From Idiomarina aquatica (GTDB lineage: Bacteria > Pseudomonadota > Gammaproteobacteria > Enterobacterales > Alteromonadaceae): a stretch of 64,000 nt of DNA. The stretch spans positions 29,819 through 93,818 of the forward strand of contig NZ_SNXI01000009.1 in NCBI RefSeq assembly GCF_004362895.1, given 5' to 3'. The notes beneath the pieces were generated by a model. It made no database searches. It was given only the letters and a program-made list of their open reading frames with translations, and was not told the DNA's origin. The position numbers and the translations under genes are program-made. Position 1 is the stretch's first letter, and each line of letters begins with the position of its first letter. Positions 27,459-37,384 of the stretch are shown piece after piece.

Positions 27459-28859
27459 ATGAGCCCAAAATCCATGCCTGATAACACTCTTAAGTCGTTT
27501 GTCCTCGATACCAACATCCTTTTGCATGATCCGCTCGCATTTTTAAACTTCGACGAACATAACGTGATTATTCCTATGGTCGTGCTGGAAGAACTCGACA
27601 ATATCAAAGACCGCCACAAAGACGTTAGCCGCGAAGCTCGAGTCGCTATTCGTTCATTAGAGGAGGTTTTAAAAGAGGCAAGCCCGGAACAAATAATAGC
27701 CGGAGTGCCCTTAACTCGAGTACACGGTGATCATCAGGCCAATGGCACCCTGGCTATTTTTCCGGATTATCAACTGGAGCAAAATGAATCGGTGCTGTCG
27801 CTAAAAGAAAATGACCATCGCATTATTCAGGCCGCACTCGAAATTCAGCGCACTCAGTCGCCCGCGGACGTGATCCTGGTCACGAAAGACATCAATATGC
27901 GCCTAAAAGCAAAGGGTGCAGGCATGCGCTATGTCGAAGATTATCGTACCGATCAGCTGATTGACGATATTCGTTTGCTAACCAAGGGCTTTTACGAATT
28001 TGAAGGTGATTTTTGGGCGCAGGTAAAGGATGTTTCTACCCAACAGGAGGGGCGTGATGCCTATCACACGGTGTCACGGAGTGTGTTGCCGCAGGTCTTT
28101 CATAACGAGTACATTGTTGATGACACGCACACCTTTGCCAGCCGAGTCGATAGCTACGACGACGTCAGTGTGACGCTGCAGGATCTGGGTTACGACCGCA
28201 TGATGGCTTATAATGCATGGGGCGTAAGACCTAAAAATATTTATCAGGCGATGGCGCTGCATGCGTTGCTTGATACGCATATGGATATGGTGGTATTAAC
28301 CGGTCCGGCGGGTTCAGGTAAAACCTTGTTAGCCTTATCGGCCGCGTTAGAGATGGTGGTGGAGCAAGGGATATACGAGAAGATTATCGTAACGCGAAAC
28401 ACCCCTGAAATAGCAGAATCGATTGGTTTCCTGCCGGGTACTGAAGAGGAAAAAATGGCGCCCTGGCTGTCCGCGATTACTGACTCGCTGGAAGTATTGC
28501 ACCGCCATGACGAAAGTATGGACTCCAGCCTGAATTACATCATGAAAAAGGCTAATATTCAGTTTAAATCGCTCAACTTTATGCGCGGGCGCAGCATCCA
28601 GAATGCGGTGGTAATTCTGGATGAAGCGCAGAACCTGACCGCATCTCAACTTAAAACTCTGATTACCCGTTGTGGTGAAAATACCAAGCTAGTGGTGTCC
28701 GGTAATTTAGCGCAGATCGATAGCTATTACTTAACTGCCGTTACCTCTGGTTTAACCTACATCGTGGAGCGATTTAAAGACTACCCCGGTAGTGCCACGA
28801 TTAACCTCAATGGTGTTGTCAGGAGTGCTTTGGCAAAATTCGCCGAGGAACATTTATAA
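27459..28859 (+). CDS. PIN-PhoH fusion protein (PhoH2-like RNA helicase/RNase)
   Basis: A 466-residue protein with an N-terminal PIN nuclease domain (about 10-150, acidic residues in LDTNILLHDP and VVLEELDNIKD) fused to a C-terminal PhoH ATPase (about 235-466, Walker A GPAGSGKTLLALS, Walker B VILDEAQNLT). Related PhoH2 proteins unwind and cut RNA. This domain order is the YlaK/PhoH2 type, not the short E. coli PhoH. I chose ATG 27459 with AAGGTG upstream over GTG 27456. An upstream Pho box suggests induction by phosphate starvation. Confidence 0.9.
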   Translation: MSPKSMPDNTLKSFVLDTNILLHDPLAFLNFDEHNVIIPMVVLEELDNIKDRHKDVSREARVAIRSLEEVLKEASPEQIIAGVPLTRVHGDHQANGTLAIFPDYQLEQNESVLSLKENDHRIIQAALEIQRTQSPADVILVTKDINMRLKAKGAGMRYVEDYRTDQLIDDIRLLTKGFYEFEGDFWAQVKDVSTQQEGRDAYHTVSRSVLPQVFHNEYIVDDTHTFASRVDSYDDVSVTLQDLGYDRMMAYNAWGVRPKNIYQAMALHALLDTHMDMVVLTGPAGSGKTLLALSAALEMVVEQGIYEKIIVTRNTPEIAESIGFLPGTEEEKMAPWLSAITDSLEVLHRHDESMDSSLNYIMKKANIQFKSLNFMRGRSIQNAVVILDEAQNLTASQLKTLITRCGENTKLVVSGNLAQIDSYYLTAVTSGLTYIVERFKDYPGSATINLNGVVRSALAKFAEEHL

Positions 28860-28860
28860 G

Positions 28861-29853
28861 TTAGTTTATCGCAGCAGTGCGGTACTGACCGTTGTCGATA
28901 TAAAACTGACTTTGCGATGCAATTTGGCCGGCCGGCATCTGTGCTGGCCCTGCCACTTCAACTAATACCATTTTCGTTCCCTCAACAGTGATAATACTGT
29001 CATCAGGCTGTGGTGCCATTGCGATGGCGAACAGTGCATGGCCGGGCAAGTAGACGATGGCCATTTTTGCCGACGGAATAATAGGTCGCAGCAACGATGA
29101 CATTAAACTGGCTTTGCTATCACAGTCGCCCTGATTGTAAAAAATCACTTGGTTGGGAGGAAGAAAGCCATCGCCGCGGTTATGGATACCATCGTCGAGC
29201 GCATTGTAAGGAATGGCCTGTATAAACTGTGCGATAAAGTCGGTATAGCCGCGCCGACTGTTGTCTCTTAAAGTCTCGCCAATAGCATTAACCAGTGGAT
29301 TAAACAGCGGCTCTTGTTGGCGTGCGATAGCGACGGCATCAGGAATAATACCTTGTTCCCCCGAGGGCAGGGTTAGGTGGCGGTAGTAATTGCTTTGTAA
29401 GTAATCTTGCCAACGCTGTCGGTAATATTGGCGAAGGCGTTCTGCTTGTTGTCGATAGCGCTGTTGCTGTTGGCTATCGCGAGCTTCGCGAACGTTAATG
29501 CTTAATTGTTGCTCTCGTGGTGCTAGACTAACTTCCACACCGCGCCAGTTTTGTTGCCGAATGTAGCGATTAAGCTGTTGAAATAATTCGCGGTTTGCGC
29601 GCTTTTTGTTGTAGTTTCTGAAACGCTTAAACGGAGCCAGGAACTCTGTCTGATTAACTTCAAACTGGAGCGTTCTGGGTTGGCTGTTAGAGGGTTGCCA
29701 GGTATATGAAAAGTTTGTGTCGTCGCTGTCAGGGAGTTGGCTACGTTCAAAGACGAGCTGTTGGGCCTTGGCACTGACCGCAACGAGGCAGAAAACAACA
29801 AACAGCGCTGTGGCCAATCCGTTAAACATTAAGCAGGACTGGCCAAAACGCAT
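28861..29853 (-). CDS. Secreted transglutaminase-like cysteine protein
   Basis: A 330-residue protein with a signal peptide (cleavage near VSAKA, residue 30), a helical Gln/Arg-rich middle (about 80-155), and a C-terminal papain/transglutaminase-like fold. Likely catalytic residues are Cys244 in NQGDCDSKA and His272 in LPGHALFAI. Such bacterial transglutaminase-like cysteine proteins act in the periplasm, often as proteases. The substrate here is unknown. It is convergent with the PIN-PhoH gene and 5 nt downstream of a small unknown gene. Confidence 0.7.
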   Translation of the reverse strand: MRFGQSCLMFNGLATALFVVFCLVAVSAKAQQLVFERSQLPDSDDTNFSYTWQPSNSQPRTLQFEVNQTEFLAPFKRFRNYNKKRANRELFQQLNRYIRQQNWRGVEVSLAPREQQLSINVREARDSQQQQRYRQQAERLRQYYRQRWQDYLQSNYYRHLTLPSGEQGIIPDAVAIARQQEPLFNPLVNAIGETLRDNSRRGYTDFIAQFIQAIPYNALDDGIHNRGDGFLPPNQVIFYNQGDCDSKASLMSSLLRPIIPSAKMAIVYLPGHALFAIAMAPQPDDSIITVEGTKMVLVEVAGPAQMPAGQIASQSQFYIDNGQYRTAAIN

Positions 29854-29858
29854 CGTGA

Positions 29859-30149
29859 TTAGAACTTCATTTCGGTAATGGGGCTTTCTTCAAACTTCAA
29901 ATCGATTTGATATTCTACGCCACCGGCACGGACAAAGAAGTAAGTCTTATCGCGTTTGAACAATTCTTGTAGCGAGACGATCTTAACGCCGGGGCGACGC
30001 TCCTGACCCCAGTCAGACATCTCCACGCCGGAGCGTGTTACTAAGATATTTTTGTACCGCTCATTGGTAACGAGTAACAGTTTTTTGTTCTCGTCTTTCA
30101 GCATGATGGTATTGCCCGTTAAGGTGTAAGGTTCTTCATTACCAAACAC
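29859..30149 (-). CDS. Small conserved-looking protein of unknown function
   Basis: I do not recognise this 96-residue protein. It is soluble, charged, and reads as a small beta-rich domain (NTIMLKDENKKLLLVTN, TYFFVRAGGVEYQIDL). There is no signal peptide or membrane helix. The start is GTG at 30149 with a strong AAGGAG seven bases upstream, so the reading frame is credible. It lies 5 nt upstream of the transglutaminase-like gene in the same direction and may be coupled to it. Confidence 0.65.
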   Translation of the reverse strand: MFGNEEPYTLTGNTIMLKDENKKLLLVTNERYKNILVTRSGVEMSDWGQERRPGVKIVSLQELFKRDKTYFFVRAGGVEYQIDLKFEESPITEMKF

Positions 30150-30236
30150 GAGGTTACTCCTTCCAAAAGTTATAGGCGATACTATAACGAAATATTAAAG
30201 ATTAACCAACATGACGTCAATTAGACACCAGTCGTA

Positions 30237-30650
30237 TTAGTCATTAAGTTGATTTAGGTAGTCCTCAACGATCAATAGTGCGGCGGTACTGTCGACTTTT
30301 CCCTTGTCCAAATTGCGAAAGCCGCCACGATCGAACAGTTGCTCTCGTGCCGCTGTCGAGGTTAGTCGTTCGTCCTGAAACTTTACAGGTAAACCAAAGC
30401 GCCCGTGTAATCGGTTGCCAAATTTACGTGCGCGGGCTGTTAATGGCTGCTCTGACCCATCCATGTTCAGCGGCAATCCCACCACTAACTGTTGTGGCTG
30501 CCACTCCTTAAGCAGTTTTTCTATAACAGTCCAGTCCGGAATGCCTTCTTTGGCTTTTATTGCGGTAAGTACCGAAGCCGTGCCAGTCACGGTTTGACCC
30601 ACCGCGATGCCAATACTTTTGGTGCCAAAGTCGAAACCCAGCAAGGTCAT
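30237..30650 (-). CDS. ruvX: Holliday-junction resolvase-like RuvX/YqgF
   Basis: A 137-residue RNase H-fold protein. N-terminal [14 protein letters not shown] carries the first catalytic Asp; [19 protein letters not shown] and the late [15 protein letters not shown] segment complete the set. YqgF is needed for 16S rRNA 5' processing and is classed as a resolvase by structure. It overlaps yqgE by 4 nt (ATGA), in the standard gshB-yqgE-yqgF order. Confidence 0.95.
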   Translation of the reverse strand: MTLLGFDFGTKSIGIAVGQTVTGTASVLTAIKAKEGIPDWTVIEKLLKEWQPQQLVVGLPLNMDGSEQPLTARARKFGNRLHGRFGLPVKFQDERLTSTAAREQLFDRGGFRNLDKGKVDSTAALLIVEDYLNQLND

Positions 30651-31204
30651 GCGTGGCCTACGTCCGGTCCAAGTTGCCAGACATCGAAACCGAGTTTTTC
30701 AGTGGCTTTTTGCCAGCGGTCTTTTACCGGCGTGTTAAAAATAATATCGGGGTCGGCAGGGATAGAAAGCCAGGCGTTTTCTGCCAGTTCTTTTTCCAAT
30801 TGGCCGGCCTCCCAACCTGCGTATCCCAGTGTCAGGAGAAATTTTAACGGCGCTGCTGATGAACCCAGTGCTTCTAAAATATCCCGCGAGGTAGTAACCA
30901 TGATGTCATCACTTAACTTAAGGCTGCTGCGCCAGTTTTCCTGGGGCGGATGGATGACGAAGCCTCGCTCTTGACCTACAGGACCACCCTGATAAACCGG
31001 GCCCTGAAGAGATGCAGTTGCATCGGGATAAATAATTTCGAGCTTATCTAACAAACTATCGACATTCAGATTGGCAGGTTGATTAATAATCAGCCCCATC
31101 GCACCGTCCTCGTTATGCTCGCAGATATACGTCACGCTGCGCTTAAACAACGGGTCATCCATTGTTGGCGTAGCAATTAAAAAGTGATTCTGTAAGCTTT
31201 CCAT
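30647..31204 (-). CDS. yqgE: YqgE/AlgH family protein
   Basis: A 185-residue single-domain protein with the family marks: N-terminal [45 protein letters not shown] and [13 protein letters not shown]. The molecular role is unknown; in Pseudomonas AlgH affects alginate and virulence gene expression. It is co-transcribed with gshB upstream and ruvX downstream. Confidence 0.95.
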   Translation of the reverse strand: MESLQNHFLIATPTMDDPLFKRSVTYICEHNEDGAMGLIINQPANLNVDSLLDKLEIIYPDATASLQGPVYQGGPVGQERGFVIHPPQENWRSSLKLSDDIMVTTSRDILEALGSSAAPLKFLLTLGYAGWEAGQLEKELAENAWLSIPADPDIIFNTPVKDRWQKATEKLGFDVWQLGPDVGHA

Positions 31205-31256
31205 CGGTGACTCCTTAACATTCGATAGTTTAAATATCGGTACGATGGCAATAATT

Positions 31257-32210
31257 TCAATGCTTATTCGCTAGTTTTTCATCGATGGCTGCAAATAGCC
31301 TGGCGGCGATGTTTATGTCATAGGCCGCTTCAATCTCGCGCATACAGGTGGGGCTGGTTACGTTTATCTCTGTGACCTTGTCTCCGATAACATCCAGCCC
31401 AACCAACATTAACCCTTTAGCTTTTAGCGTGGGTCCTATCGCCCGCGCGATTGCCCAGTCTGATTCTGACAGCGGCTGCGGGCGACCACTACCGCCTGCG
31501 GCTAAATTACCCCGTGTTTCGCCAGCCGATGGTACGCGAGCCAGGGCATAGGGCATGGGTTCACCGTCCACAATCAAAATACGCTTATCGCCGTCCTTGA
31601 TGGCTGGCAGGTACTTCTGTGCCATCGCGTAACGCGTGCCTTTTTGCGTTAACGTCTCGATAATAACGCCCAGGTTAGAGCCGTCACGGCCGACTTTGAA
31701 TATCGACGCTCCACCCATGCCATCAAGCGGTTTCATAATAACCTCACCATGGGTTTTATGAAATTCACGCAGCACGTCGCTGTTTGCGCTTACCAGAGTG
31801 TCAGCGATGTGTTCAGCAAACCAGCTGGTATAAAGTTTCTCGTTACAATCGCGCAAGCTTTGTGGATTATTTACGACCAGCGCACCGTCGCGTTCTGCCA
31901 GCGAAAACATATGTGTGGCATATAAAAACTCGCTGTCGAAAGGGGGATCTTTGCGCATCATAATAACGTCGAAATCACCAAGCCGGACACGCTCGTCTTC
32001 ACCCAGCTGATAAAAGTCAGTAACTTGGTCAGTCACCTTAACTTTGCGGGTAACGGCATAGGGTGTGCCATTGTCGATGAGTAGGTCGCCCATCTCGACG
32101 TAATAACATTGGTAGCCCTGTGTCTGAGCCTCCAACAACAAACGAAAACTGGTATCTTTAACGGTTTTAACGTCCGCAATGGGATCCATCACCATGGCAA
32201 GCTTTCTCAT
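31257..32210 (-). CDS. gshB: Glutathione synthetase
   Basis: A 317-residue ATP-grasp ligase that adds glycine to gamma-glutamylcysteine. Seen: N-terminal LAMVMDPIADVKTVKDT, MMRKDPPFDSEFLY, the glycine-rich loop KPLDGMGGASIF, and the C-terminal GLDVIGDKVTEINVTSPT. The length equals that of E. coli GshB (316). It sits between rsmE (27-nt gap) and yqgE, as in E. coli. Confidence 0.97.
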   Translation of the reverse strand: MRKLAMVMDPIADVKTVKDTSFRLLLEAQTQGYQCYYVEMGDLLIDNGTPYAVTRKVKVTDQVTDFYQLGEDERVRLGDFDVIMMRKDPPFDSEFLYATHMFSLAERDGALVVNNPQSLRDCNEKLYTSWFAEHIADTLVSANSDVLREFHKTHGEVIMKPLDGMGGASIFKVGRDGSNLGVIIETLTQKGTRYAMAQKYLPAIKDGDKRILIVDGEPMPYALARVPSAGETRGNLAAGGSGRPQPLSESDWAIARAIGPTLKAKGLMLVGLDVIGDKVTEINVTSPTCMREIEAAYDINIAARLFAAIDEKLANKH

Positions 32211-32237
32211 TACAGTATCCTTTTAATGCAAAGTTCG

Positions 32238-32975
32238 TTAGGCCAGGTCACCTAATTCATATTGGATAACACTTAGCGCGGTCAACGCTGCCGTTTCGGT
32301 TCTTAAAATACGCGGGCCTATTCGTATCGGTTTAAACTGGCCGCGTTTGGCTAAATCGACTTCTGCTTCAGTAAAACCACCCTCGGGCCCAATCAGCAAG
32401 GCAACTGACGCTGGCTGGTCAGCGCCGGTTAGTTGGCGCAGTGGTAGCGGCGCATAAGGGTCGAGTGTCAGTTTTAAATCGGCGGTAACTTGCTGCACAA
32501 AGTTTGCCACCGTCTGAGCTGCGTGCACCACCGGTACACGGCTTCTGCCACACTGTTCACATGCGGAGATGACGACCTTTTGCCATTGTTGCTGTTTCTT
32601 CTCTAGTCGCTCACCGGTAAGCTTAACGCCGCAACGGTCGCTAAACAGCGGGGTGATCTCCGCAACGCCCAGCTCAACGGATTTTTGTAAGGCAAAATCC
32701 ATCCGGTCACCGCGTGAGATTACCTGGCCTAAGTGAACACTTACTGTTGACTCAGAGTCGTTACTCTCTACCGCAACAACACGCGCCGATGCACTGCGTT
32801 TATCGACCTCCAGCAATTCAGCCTGATAATCATTGCCATCGCCATTAAACAGGCATACCGGCTGTTCGTTGCTCATCCGCAGCGCCTTTACGCTGTGCTG
32901 AAATGCATCGGCTGAAAGTTTAACCTGATCACCAACAGCAAGGTTGCCCGGATGAAATAGTCGCGGAATTCGCAT
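32238..32975 (-). CDS. rsmE: 16S rRNA (U1498-N3) methyltransferase
   Basis: A 245-residue SPOUT methyltransferase acting on U1498 of 16S rRNA. It begins MRIPRLFHP as in E. coli and has a PUA-like N-terminal domain. The SPOUT knot carries LLIGPEGGFTEAEVDLA and a late LGPRILRTETA-type segment (here RIGPRILRTETAAL). I chose ATG 32975; the codon before it is TTG and would add one residue. It is divergent from metK and first in the rsmE-gshB-yqgE-ruvX run. Confidence 0.95.
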   Translation of the reverse strand: MRIPRLFHPGNLAVGDQVKLSADAFQHSVKALRMSNEQPVCLFNGDGNDYQAELLEVDKRSASARVVAVESNDSESTVSVHLGQVISRGDRMDFALQKSVELGVAEITPLFSDRCGVKLTGERLEKKQQQWQKVVISACEQCGRSRVPVVHAAQTVANFVQQVTADLKLTLDPYAPLPLRQLTGADQPASVALLIGPEGGFTEAEVDLAKRGQFKPIRIGPRILRTETAALTALSVIQYELGDLA

Positions 32976-33003
32976 CAATTCTTCTCTTGTGTAGTGGACT
33001 TTT

Positions 33004-33019
33004 AGACGTCCAGAAGTAG
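33004..33019. promoter_or_regulatory. Probable MetJ operator (two met boxes) before metK
   Basis: Tandem 8-mers AGACGTCC and AGAAGTAG match the met box AGACGTCT at 7/8 and 5/8. The 8-mer before them (GGACTTTT) matches at 5/8. They lie in the rsmE-metK gap, about 80 nt before the metK start. metK is a MetJ target in enterics. Confidence 0.6.
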
Positions 33020-33094
33020 AAAAAGTTTTACTGATCGGTTACATTAGCATCTTAGTACTATTAGCTTTAATCAAAATAAAGGAATGAAGGGCAT

Positions 33095-34240
33095 ATGTCA
33101 CGTCACCTGTTTACTTCAGAGTCTGTTTCTGAGGGACATCCGGACAAAATTGCGGATCAAATTTCTGATGCCGTTTTGGATGCAATTCTTACCGATGATC
33201 CTCGTGCTCGGGTTGCCTGTGAAACATACGTTAAAACGGGCATGGTGCTGGTAGGCGGCGAAATATCAACCAATGCCTGGGTTGATATCGAGGAGCTTAC
33301 CCGAAATACCATCAAAGACGTAGGTTATGTGCATTCAGACATGGGTTTTGATGCTAATTCGTGCGCGGTATTAAACGCCATTGGTAAACAAAGCACGGAT
33401 ATCAACCAAGGTGTTGATCGAGACCACCCTGAAGAGCAGGGTGCCGGTGATCAGGGCTTGATGTTTGGTTACGCTTCAAATGAAACGTCGGTGTTGATGC
33501 CGGCGCCGATTACCTATGCTCATCGAGTGGTACAACGCCAGTCTCAGGTGCGCAAAGACGGCACTTTGCCGTGGTTACGACCGGATGCTAAAAGCCAGTT
33601 AACCTTTGTTTATGAGAACGGCAAGCCTGTTGCGATCGACACGGTGGTGTTATCAACGCAGCACCATGAAGATATCTCTCAGGCGCAGTTAAAAGAAGCT
33701 GTGATGGAAGAAATTATCAAACCGGTTCTGCCGCAGCAGTGGGTCAGTAAAGACACCAAGTTTCATATCAACCCAACCGGGCGCTTTGTTATCGGCGGCC
33801 CTATGGGCGACTGTGGCCTGACAGGACGTAAAATCATTGTTGATACTTACGGCGGTATGGCACGTCATGGTGGTGGCGCGTTCTCGGGTAAGGATCCGTC
33901 TAAAGTTGACCGCAGCGCTGCCTACGCGGCGCGTTACGTTGCCAAAAACCTGGTTGCTGCCGGGTTGGCTGAACGATGTGAAATTCAGGTTTCGTACGCA
34001 ATTGGTGTAGCCGAACCAACCTCTATTAGCATTGATACCTTTGGCACCTCACGCCATGACGAGGAATCGCTGATTGCGCTGGTGCGCCGACATTTCGATC
34101 TGCGCCCTTATGGACTAATAAAAATGCTGGATTTAGAGCGCCCCATTTATCGCGCAACATCAGCTTATGGTCACTTCGGTCGTGATGAATTCCCATGGGA
34201 GCAAACGGATAAAGCAGAGCAGTTGAAAGCCGATATTTGA
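33095..34240 (+). CDS. metK: S-adenosylmethionine synthetase
   Basis: A 381-residue enzyme that makes SAM from methionine and ATP. It starts with [25 protein letters not shown], has the ATP motif [12 protein letters not shown], the metal/phosphate loop [19 protein letters not shown], and ends near [10 protein letters not shown]. The ribosome-binding site GAAGGG precedes ATG 33095. Probable MetJ boxes are upstream. Downstream, a large hairpin precedes tkt. Confidence 0.98.
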   Translation: MSRHLFTSESVSEGHPDKIADQISDAVLDAILTDDPRARVACETYVKTGMVLVGGEISTNAWVDIEELTRNTIKDVGYVHSDMGFDANSCAVLNAIGKQSTDINQGVDRDHPEEQGAGDQGLMFGYASNETSVLMPAPITYAHRVVQRQSQVRKDGTLPWLRPDAKSQLTFVYENGKPVAIDTVVLSTQHHEDISQAQLKEAVMEEIIKPVLPQQWVSKDTKFHINPTGRFVIGGPMGDCGLTGRKIIVDTYGGMARHGGGAFSGKDPSKVDRSAAYAARYVAKNLVAAGLAERCEIQVSYAIGVAEPTSISIDTFGTSRHDEESLIALVRRHFDLRPYGLIKMLDLERPIYRATSAYGHFGRDEFPWEQTDKAEQLKADI

Positions 34241-34293
34241 TCGGCTTTTGGTTCACACTATCTGTTCATAAAAAACGCATTAAATTTGCTTGT

Positions 34294-34354
34294 AACCCCC
34301 GAAATGTGGACAATACGCGCTCAAACGTTTGCTTGTCACCTTTTGGGGGTTTTT
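34294..34354 (+). promoter_or_regulatory. Large hairpin with T tract that covers the tkt ribosome-binding site
   Basis: An 11-bp stem pairs 34294-34304 (AACCCCCGAAA) with 34341-34351 (TTTTGGGGGTT, one G-T pair). Inside it GTG(G)ACAA pairs with TTGTCAC, around a palindrome CAAACGTTTG. The 3' arm includes GGGGGT (34345-34350), the only Shine-Dalgarno before tkt ATG 34356, and is followed by a TTTT tract. It can serve as the metK terminator and as an RBS-sequestering leader. Confidence 0.6.
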
Positions 34355-34355
34355 C

Positions 34356-36353
34356 ATGTCTGATCGTCGTCATCTCGCCAACGCCATTCGTGCACTCAGC
34401 ATGGATGCGGTACAAAAAGCTAAGTCAGGTCACCCGGGTGCGCCCATGGGTATGGCTGATATTGCCGAAGTACTGTGGCGTGATTATCTAAAACATAACC
34501 CCAACAACCCTAACTGGGCCGATCGTGATCGCTTTGTGTTGTCTAACGGCCATGGCTCGATGCTGATTTACTCGTTGCTGCACCTTAGTGGTTATGACCT
34601 GAGTATCGATGATTTAAAGCAATTCCGTCAGTTACATTCTAAGACTCCCGGTCACCCCGAGTATGGTTACACACCGGGTGTTGAGACCACCACCGGTCCC
34701 CTAGGTCAGGGCATTGCCAACGCCATCGGCATGGCGTTAGCCGAAAAAACGCTGGCTGCACAATTTAACCGTGACGGACATGACATTGTAAACCATCACA
34801 CCTATACCTTTTTAGGTGATGGCTGCTTAATGGAAGGCATTTCTCACGAGGCCTGCTCGTTAGCAGGTACGCTGGGACTGGGTAAACTAATCGCGTTTTA
34901 CGATGATAACGGTATCTCCATTGACGGCGAAGTCGAAGGTTGGTTTACCGATGATACCGCCAAGCGTTTCGAGTCTTATAACTGGCAAGTTATCCGCGAC
35001 GTTGACGGCCATGACGCCGCAGCTGTTGCCGACGCAATAGACAAGGCTCAGGCAAACACTTCTCAGCCAACATTGATTATTTGCAAAACCGTTATCGGTT
35101 TTGGCTCCCCCAATAAACAAGGTTCAGAGAGCTGCCACGGTGCACCATTAGGCGATGACGAAATTGCCGCCACGCGCGACCAGCTCGGTTGGAACTATGG
35201 ACCGTTTGAAGTTCCTGATGATGTTTATCAACAGTGGTCTGCGAAAGATCGCGGCGATGCAATTGAAGCTAGCTGGAATAAGCGTTGGGTTGCCTACGAA
35301 CAAGAGTTTCCCCAGCTGGCAGCAGAATTAAAGCGACGCCTAAATGGCGAGTTGCCGGAAGATTTTCAGCAGCACGTTGCGGCTTATGCGAAGCAACTAC
35401 AAGATAACCCCGACCATCCGGCAACGCGCAAAGCGTCATTAAATACGCTGAATGAGTTTGCACCTAAACTAACTGAGTTGTTAGGTGGCTCCGCCGATTT
35501 AGCCGGCTCAAACCTGACTTTGTGGGACGGCGCTAAAGGGGTTACGGCTGATGATGCAAGTGGTAACTATGTTTACTACGGTGTGCGTGAGTTTGCGATG
35601 TCGGCAATTATGAACGGCATCACACTGCACGGCGGCTTTAAGCCGTATGGTGCAACCTTCCTTATGTTTATGGAATATGCACGTAATGCTGTTCGTATGG
35701 CGGCATTAATGAAGCAGCCATCGATTTTTGTTTACACGCATGATTCGATTGGTCTGGGTGAAGATGGCCCAACGCACCAGCCGGTAGAACAAATGGCAAA
35801 CCTGCGTTTAACTCCAAACCTGAATTGCTGGCGCCCTTGTGATGCGGTCGAAACGGCTGTTGCATGGGGTAATGCGATTAGTAGTAACGACGCACCAACA
35901 GCATTGGTATTCAGTCGCCAGGGGATGCCACAACAGGAACGTGATGAGCAACAATTGAATGACATCAGCAAAGGTGGCTATGTATTAAAAGATTGTTCAG
36001 GAACACCTGAACTGATCTTGATTGCGACCGGCTCTGAGGTTGATATTGCGGTGCAGGCAGCGGCACAGTTAACCGACAAAGGGCATAAGGTTCGCGTAGT
36101 ATCGATGCCATCGACTGACGTATTTGACCAGCAAAGTGCGGAATACAAAGAGCAGGTGCTGCCTGCTGCGGTTAGCCGTCGCATTGCGATCGAAGCGGGT
36201 ATTGCTGATTACTGGTATAAATATGTTGGCCTAAATGGTGCTGTTGTAGGTATGAATAGTTTTGGTGAGTCCGCGCCGGCTGCCGATTTATATAAACACT
36301 TTAACATTACCGTTGAAGCAGCTCTTGAACACGCACAAAAAATGCTGGGGTAA
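34356..36353 (+). CDS. tkt: Transketolase
   Basis: A 665-residue thiamine-diphosphate enzyme that moves two-carbon units between sugar phosphates in the pentose phosphate pathway. It starts [25 protein letters not shown], almost as in E. coli TktA. The TPP motif [13 protein letters not shown], the [11 protein letters not shown] segment and the C-terminal [11 protein letters not shown] domain are clear. An in-frame ATG at 34329 lies within the hairpin loop and adds nine residues not seen in the family, so ATG 34356 is chosen. It is followed 3 nt later by epd. Confidence 0.97.
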   Translation: MSDRRHLANAIRALSMDAVQKAKSGHPGAPMGMADIAEVLWRDYLKHNPNNPNWADRDRFVLSNGHGSMLIYSLLHLSGYDLSIDDLKQFRQLHSKTPGHPEYGYTPGVETTTGPLGQGIANAIGMALAEKTLAAQFNRDGHDIVNHHTYTFLGDGCLMEGISHEACSLAGTLGLGKLIAFYDDNGISIDGEVEGWFTDDTAKRFESYNWQVIRDVDGHDAAAVADAIDKAQANTSQPTLIICKTVIGFGSPNKQGSESCHGAPLGDDEIAATRDQLGWNYGPFEVPDDVYQQWSAKDRGDAIEASWNKRWVAYEQEFPQLAAELKRRLNGELPEDFQQHVAAYAKQLQDNPDHPATRKASLNTLNEFAPKLTELLGGSADLAGSNLTLWDGAKGVTADDASGNYVYYGVREFAMSAIMNGITLHGGFKPYGATFLMFMEYARNAVRMAALMKQPSIFVYTHDSIGLGEDGPTHQPVEQMANLRLTPNLNCWRPCDAVETAVAWGNAISSNDAPTALVFSRQGMPQQERDEQQLNDISKGGYVLKDCSGTPELILIATGSEVDIAVQAAAQLTDKGHKVRVVSMPSTDVFDQQSAEYKEQVLPAAVSRRIAIEAGIADYWYKYVGLNGAVVGMNSFGESAPAADLYKHFNITVEAALEHAQKMLG

Positions 36354-36356
36354 GAT

Positions 36357-37373
36357 GTGAGCGTACGCATTGCTATTAATGGCTTTGGTCGCATCGGGCG
36401 TAGTTGCTTGCGTGCGCTTTACGAGAATAATTATCGTGAGAGCTTCAGTGTCGTGCTGATTAATGAGCCGGCGCCGGCAGAATCGATGGCGCACTTATTA
36501 AAATACGACTCCAGTCATGGCCGCTTTAAGTTTCCGGTAGCATACGCAGGCGAGATATTAACCGTAGCCGGCGATAGCATTGCGCTAACTCACGAGACCG
36601 AAATAGAAGCCATTGACTGGGCTGAACACGCCGTCGATATCGTTATTGATTGCACCGGCGTGTTTGGCAGCCAGGCAGATGGGCAGCGGTATTTGCAACA
36701 GGGCGTTAAACGGGTGTTGTTTTCTCACCCTGGCACACCGGATGTTGATTTTACAGCCATCTATGGCATCAATGACGATGAGCTGACCTCAAACCATAAA
36801 GTGGTCTCTAACGGCTCTTGTACGACCAACTGTATTGTTCCGGTTATCAAGCTTATTGACGATGCGTTCGGCATCGACTCGGGGGCTGTGACCACAATCC
36901 ATTCAGCGATGCATGACCAACAGGTGATAGATGCTTATCATCCTGATTTGCGCAGAACCCGGGCGGCGGGACGTTCGATTATCCCGGTCGACACACGACT
37001 TGCACGTGGTATCGAGCGGATTATGCCGCACCTCGAAGGTCGTTTTGAAGCGATTGCGGTGCGCGTGCCTACTACCAATGTTACGGCAATGGATTTAAGC
37101 GTTACACTTAACAGTGACGCGTCGCTGCAAGACGTCAACCGGGTGATTAAAGAGGCTGCTCGCAGTGGTTTAAAGGGGATTATCGATTACACCGAAGAAC
37201 CCTTGGTTTCGATTGATTTCAACCACGACTCACACTCCAGCATTGTCGATGGAACGCAGACGCGGGTTAGTCATAAGCGCTTAGTAAAACTGTTGTGTTG
37301 GTGCGATAACGAGTGGGGCTTCGCAAATCGCCTGCTTGATACCACTAACGTGATGATCAACACACTGAATTAA
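36357..37373 (+). CDS. epd: Erythrose-4-phosphate dehydrogenase
   Basis: A 338-residue GAPDH-family enzyme that oxidises erythrose-4-phosphate toward PLP synthesis (the pathway of PdxA, also in this window). The NAD motif INGFGRIGR, catalytic Cys in SNGSCTTNC and the Epd-specific [14 protein letters not shown] block separate it from GapA. The start is GTG 36357, 3 nt after the tkt stop, with GGGGTAAG as ribosome-binding site. The tkt-epd-pgk-fba order matches enterics. Confidence 0.95.
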   Translation: MSVRIAINGFGRIGRSCLRALYENNYRESFSVVLINEPAPAESMAHLLKYDSSHGRFKFPVAYAGEILTVAGDSIALTHETEIEAIDWAEHAVDIVIDCTGVFGSQADGQRYLQQGVKRVLFSHPGTPDVDFTAIYGINDDELTSNHKVVSNGSCTTNCIVPVIKLIDDAFGIDSGAVTTIHSAMHDQQVIDAYHPDLRRTRAAGRSIIPVDTRLARGIERIMPHLEGRFEAIAVRVPTTNVTAMDLSVTLNSDASLQDVNRVIKEAARSGLKGIIDYTEEPLVSIDFNHDSHSSIVDGTQTRVSHKRLVKLLCWCDNEWGFANRLLDTTNVMINTLN

Positions 37374-37384
37374 GAGGACAAACC

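Noticed and set aside
30492..30974. 160-codon plus-strand frame across ruvX and yqgE
   Set aside because: Antisense to two well-supported overlapping genes; no family resemblance.
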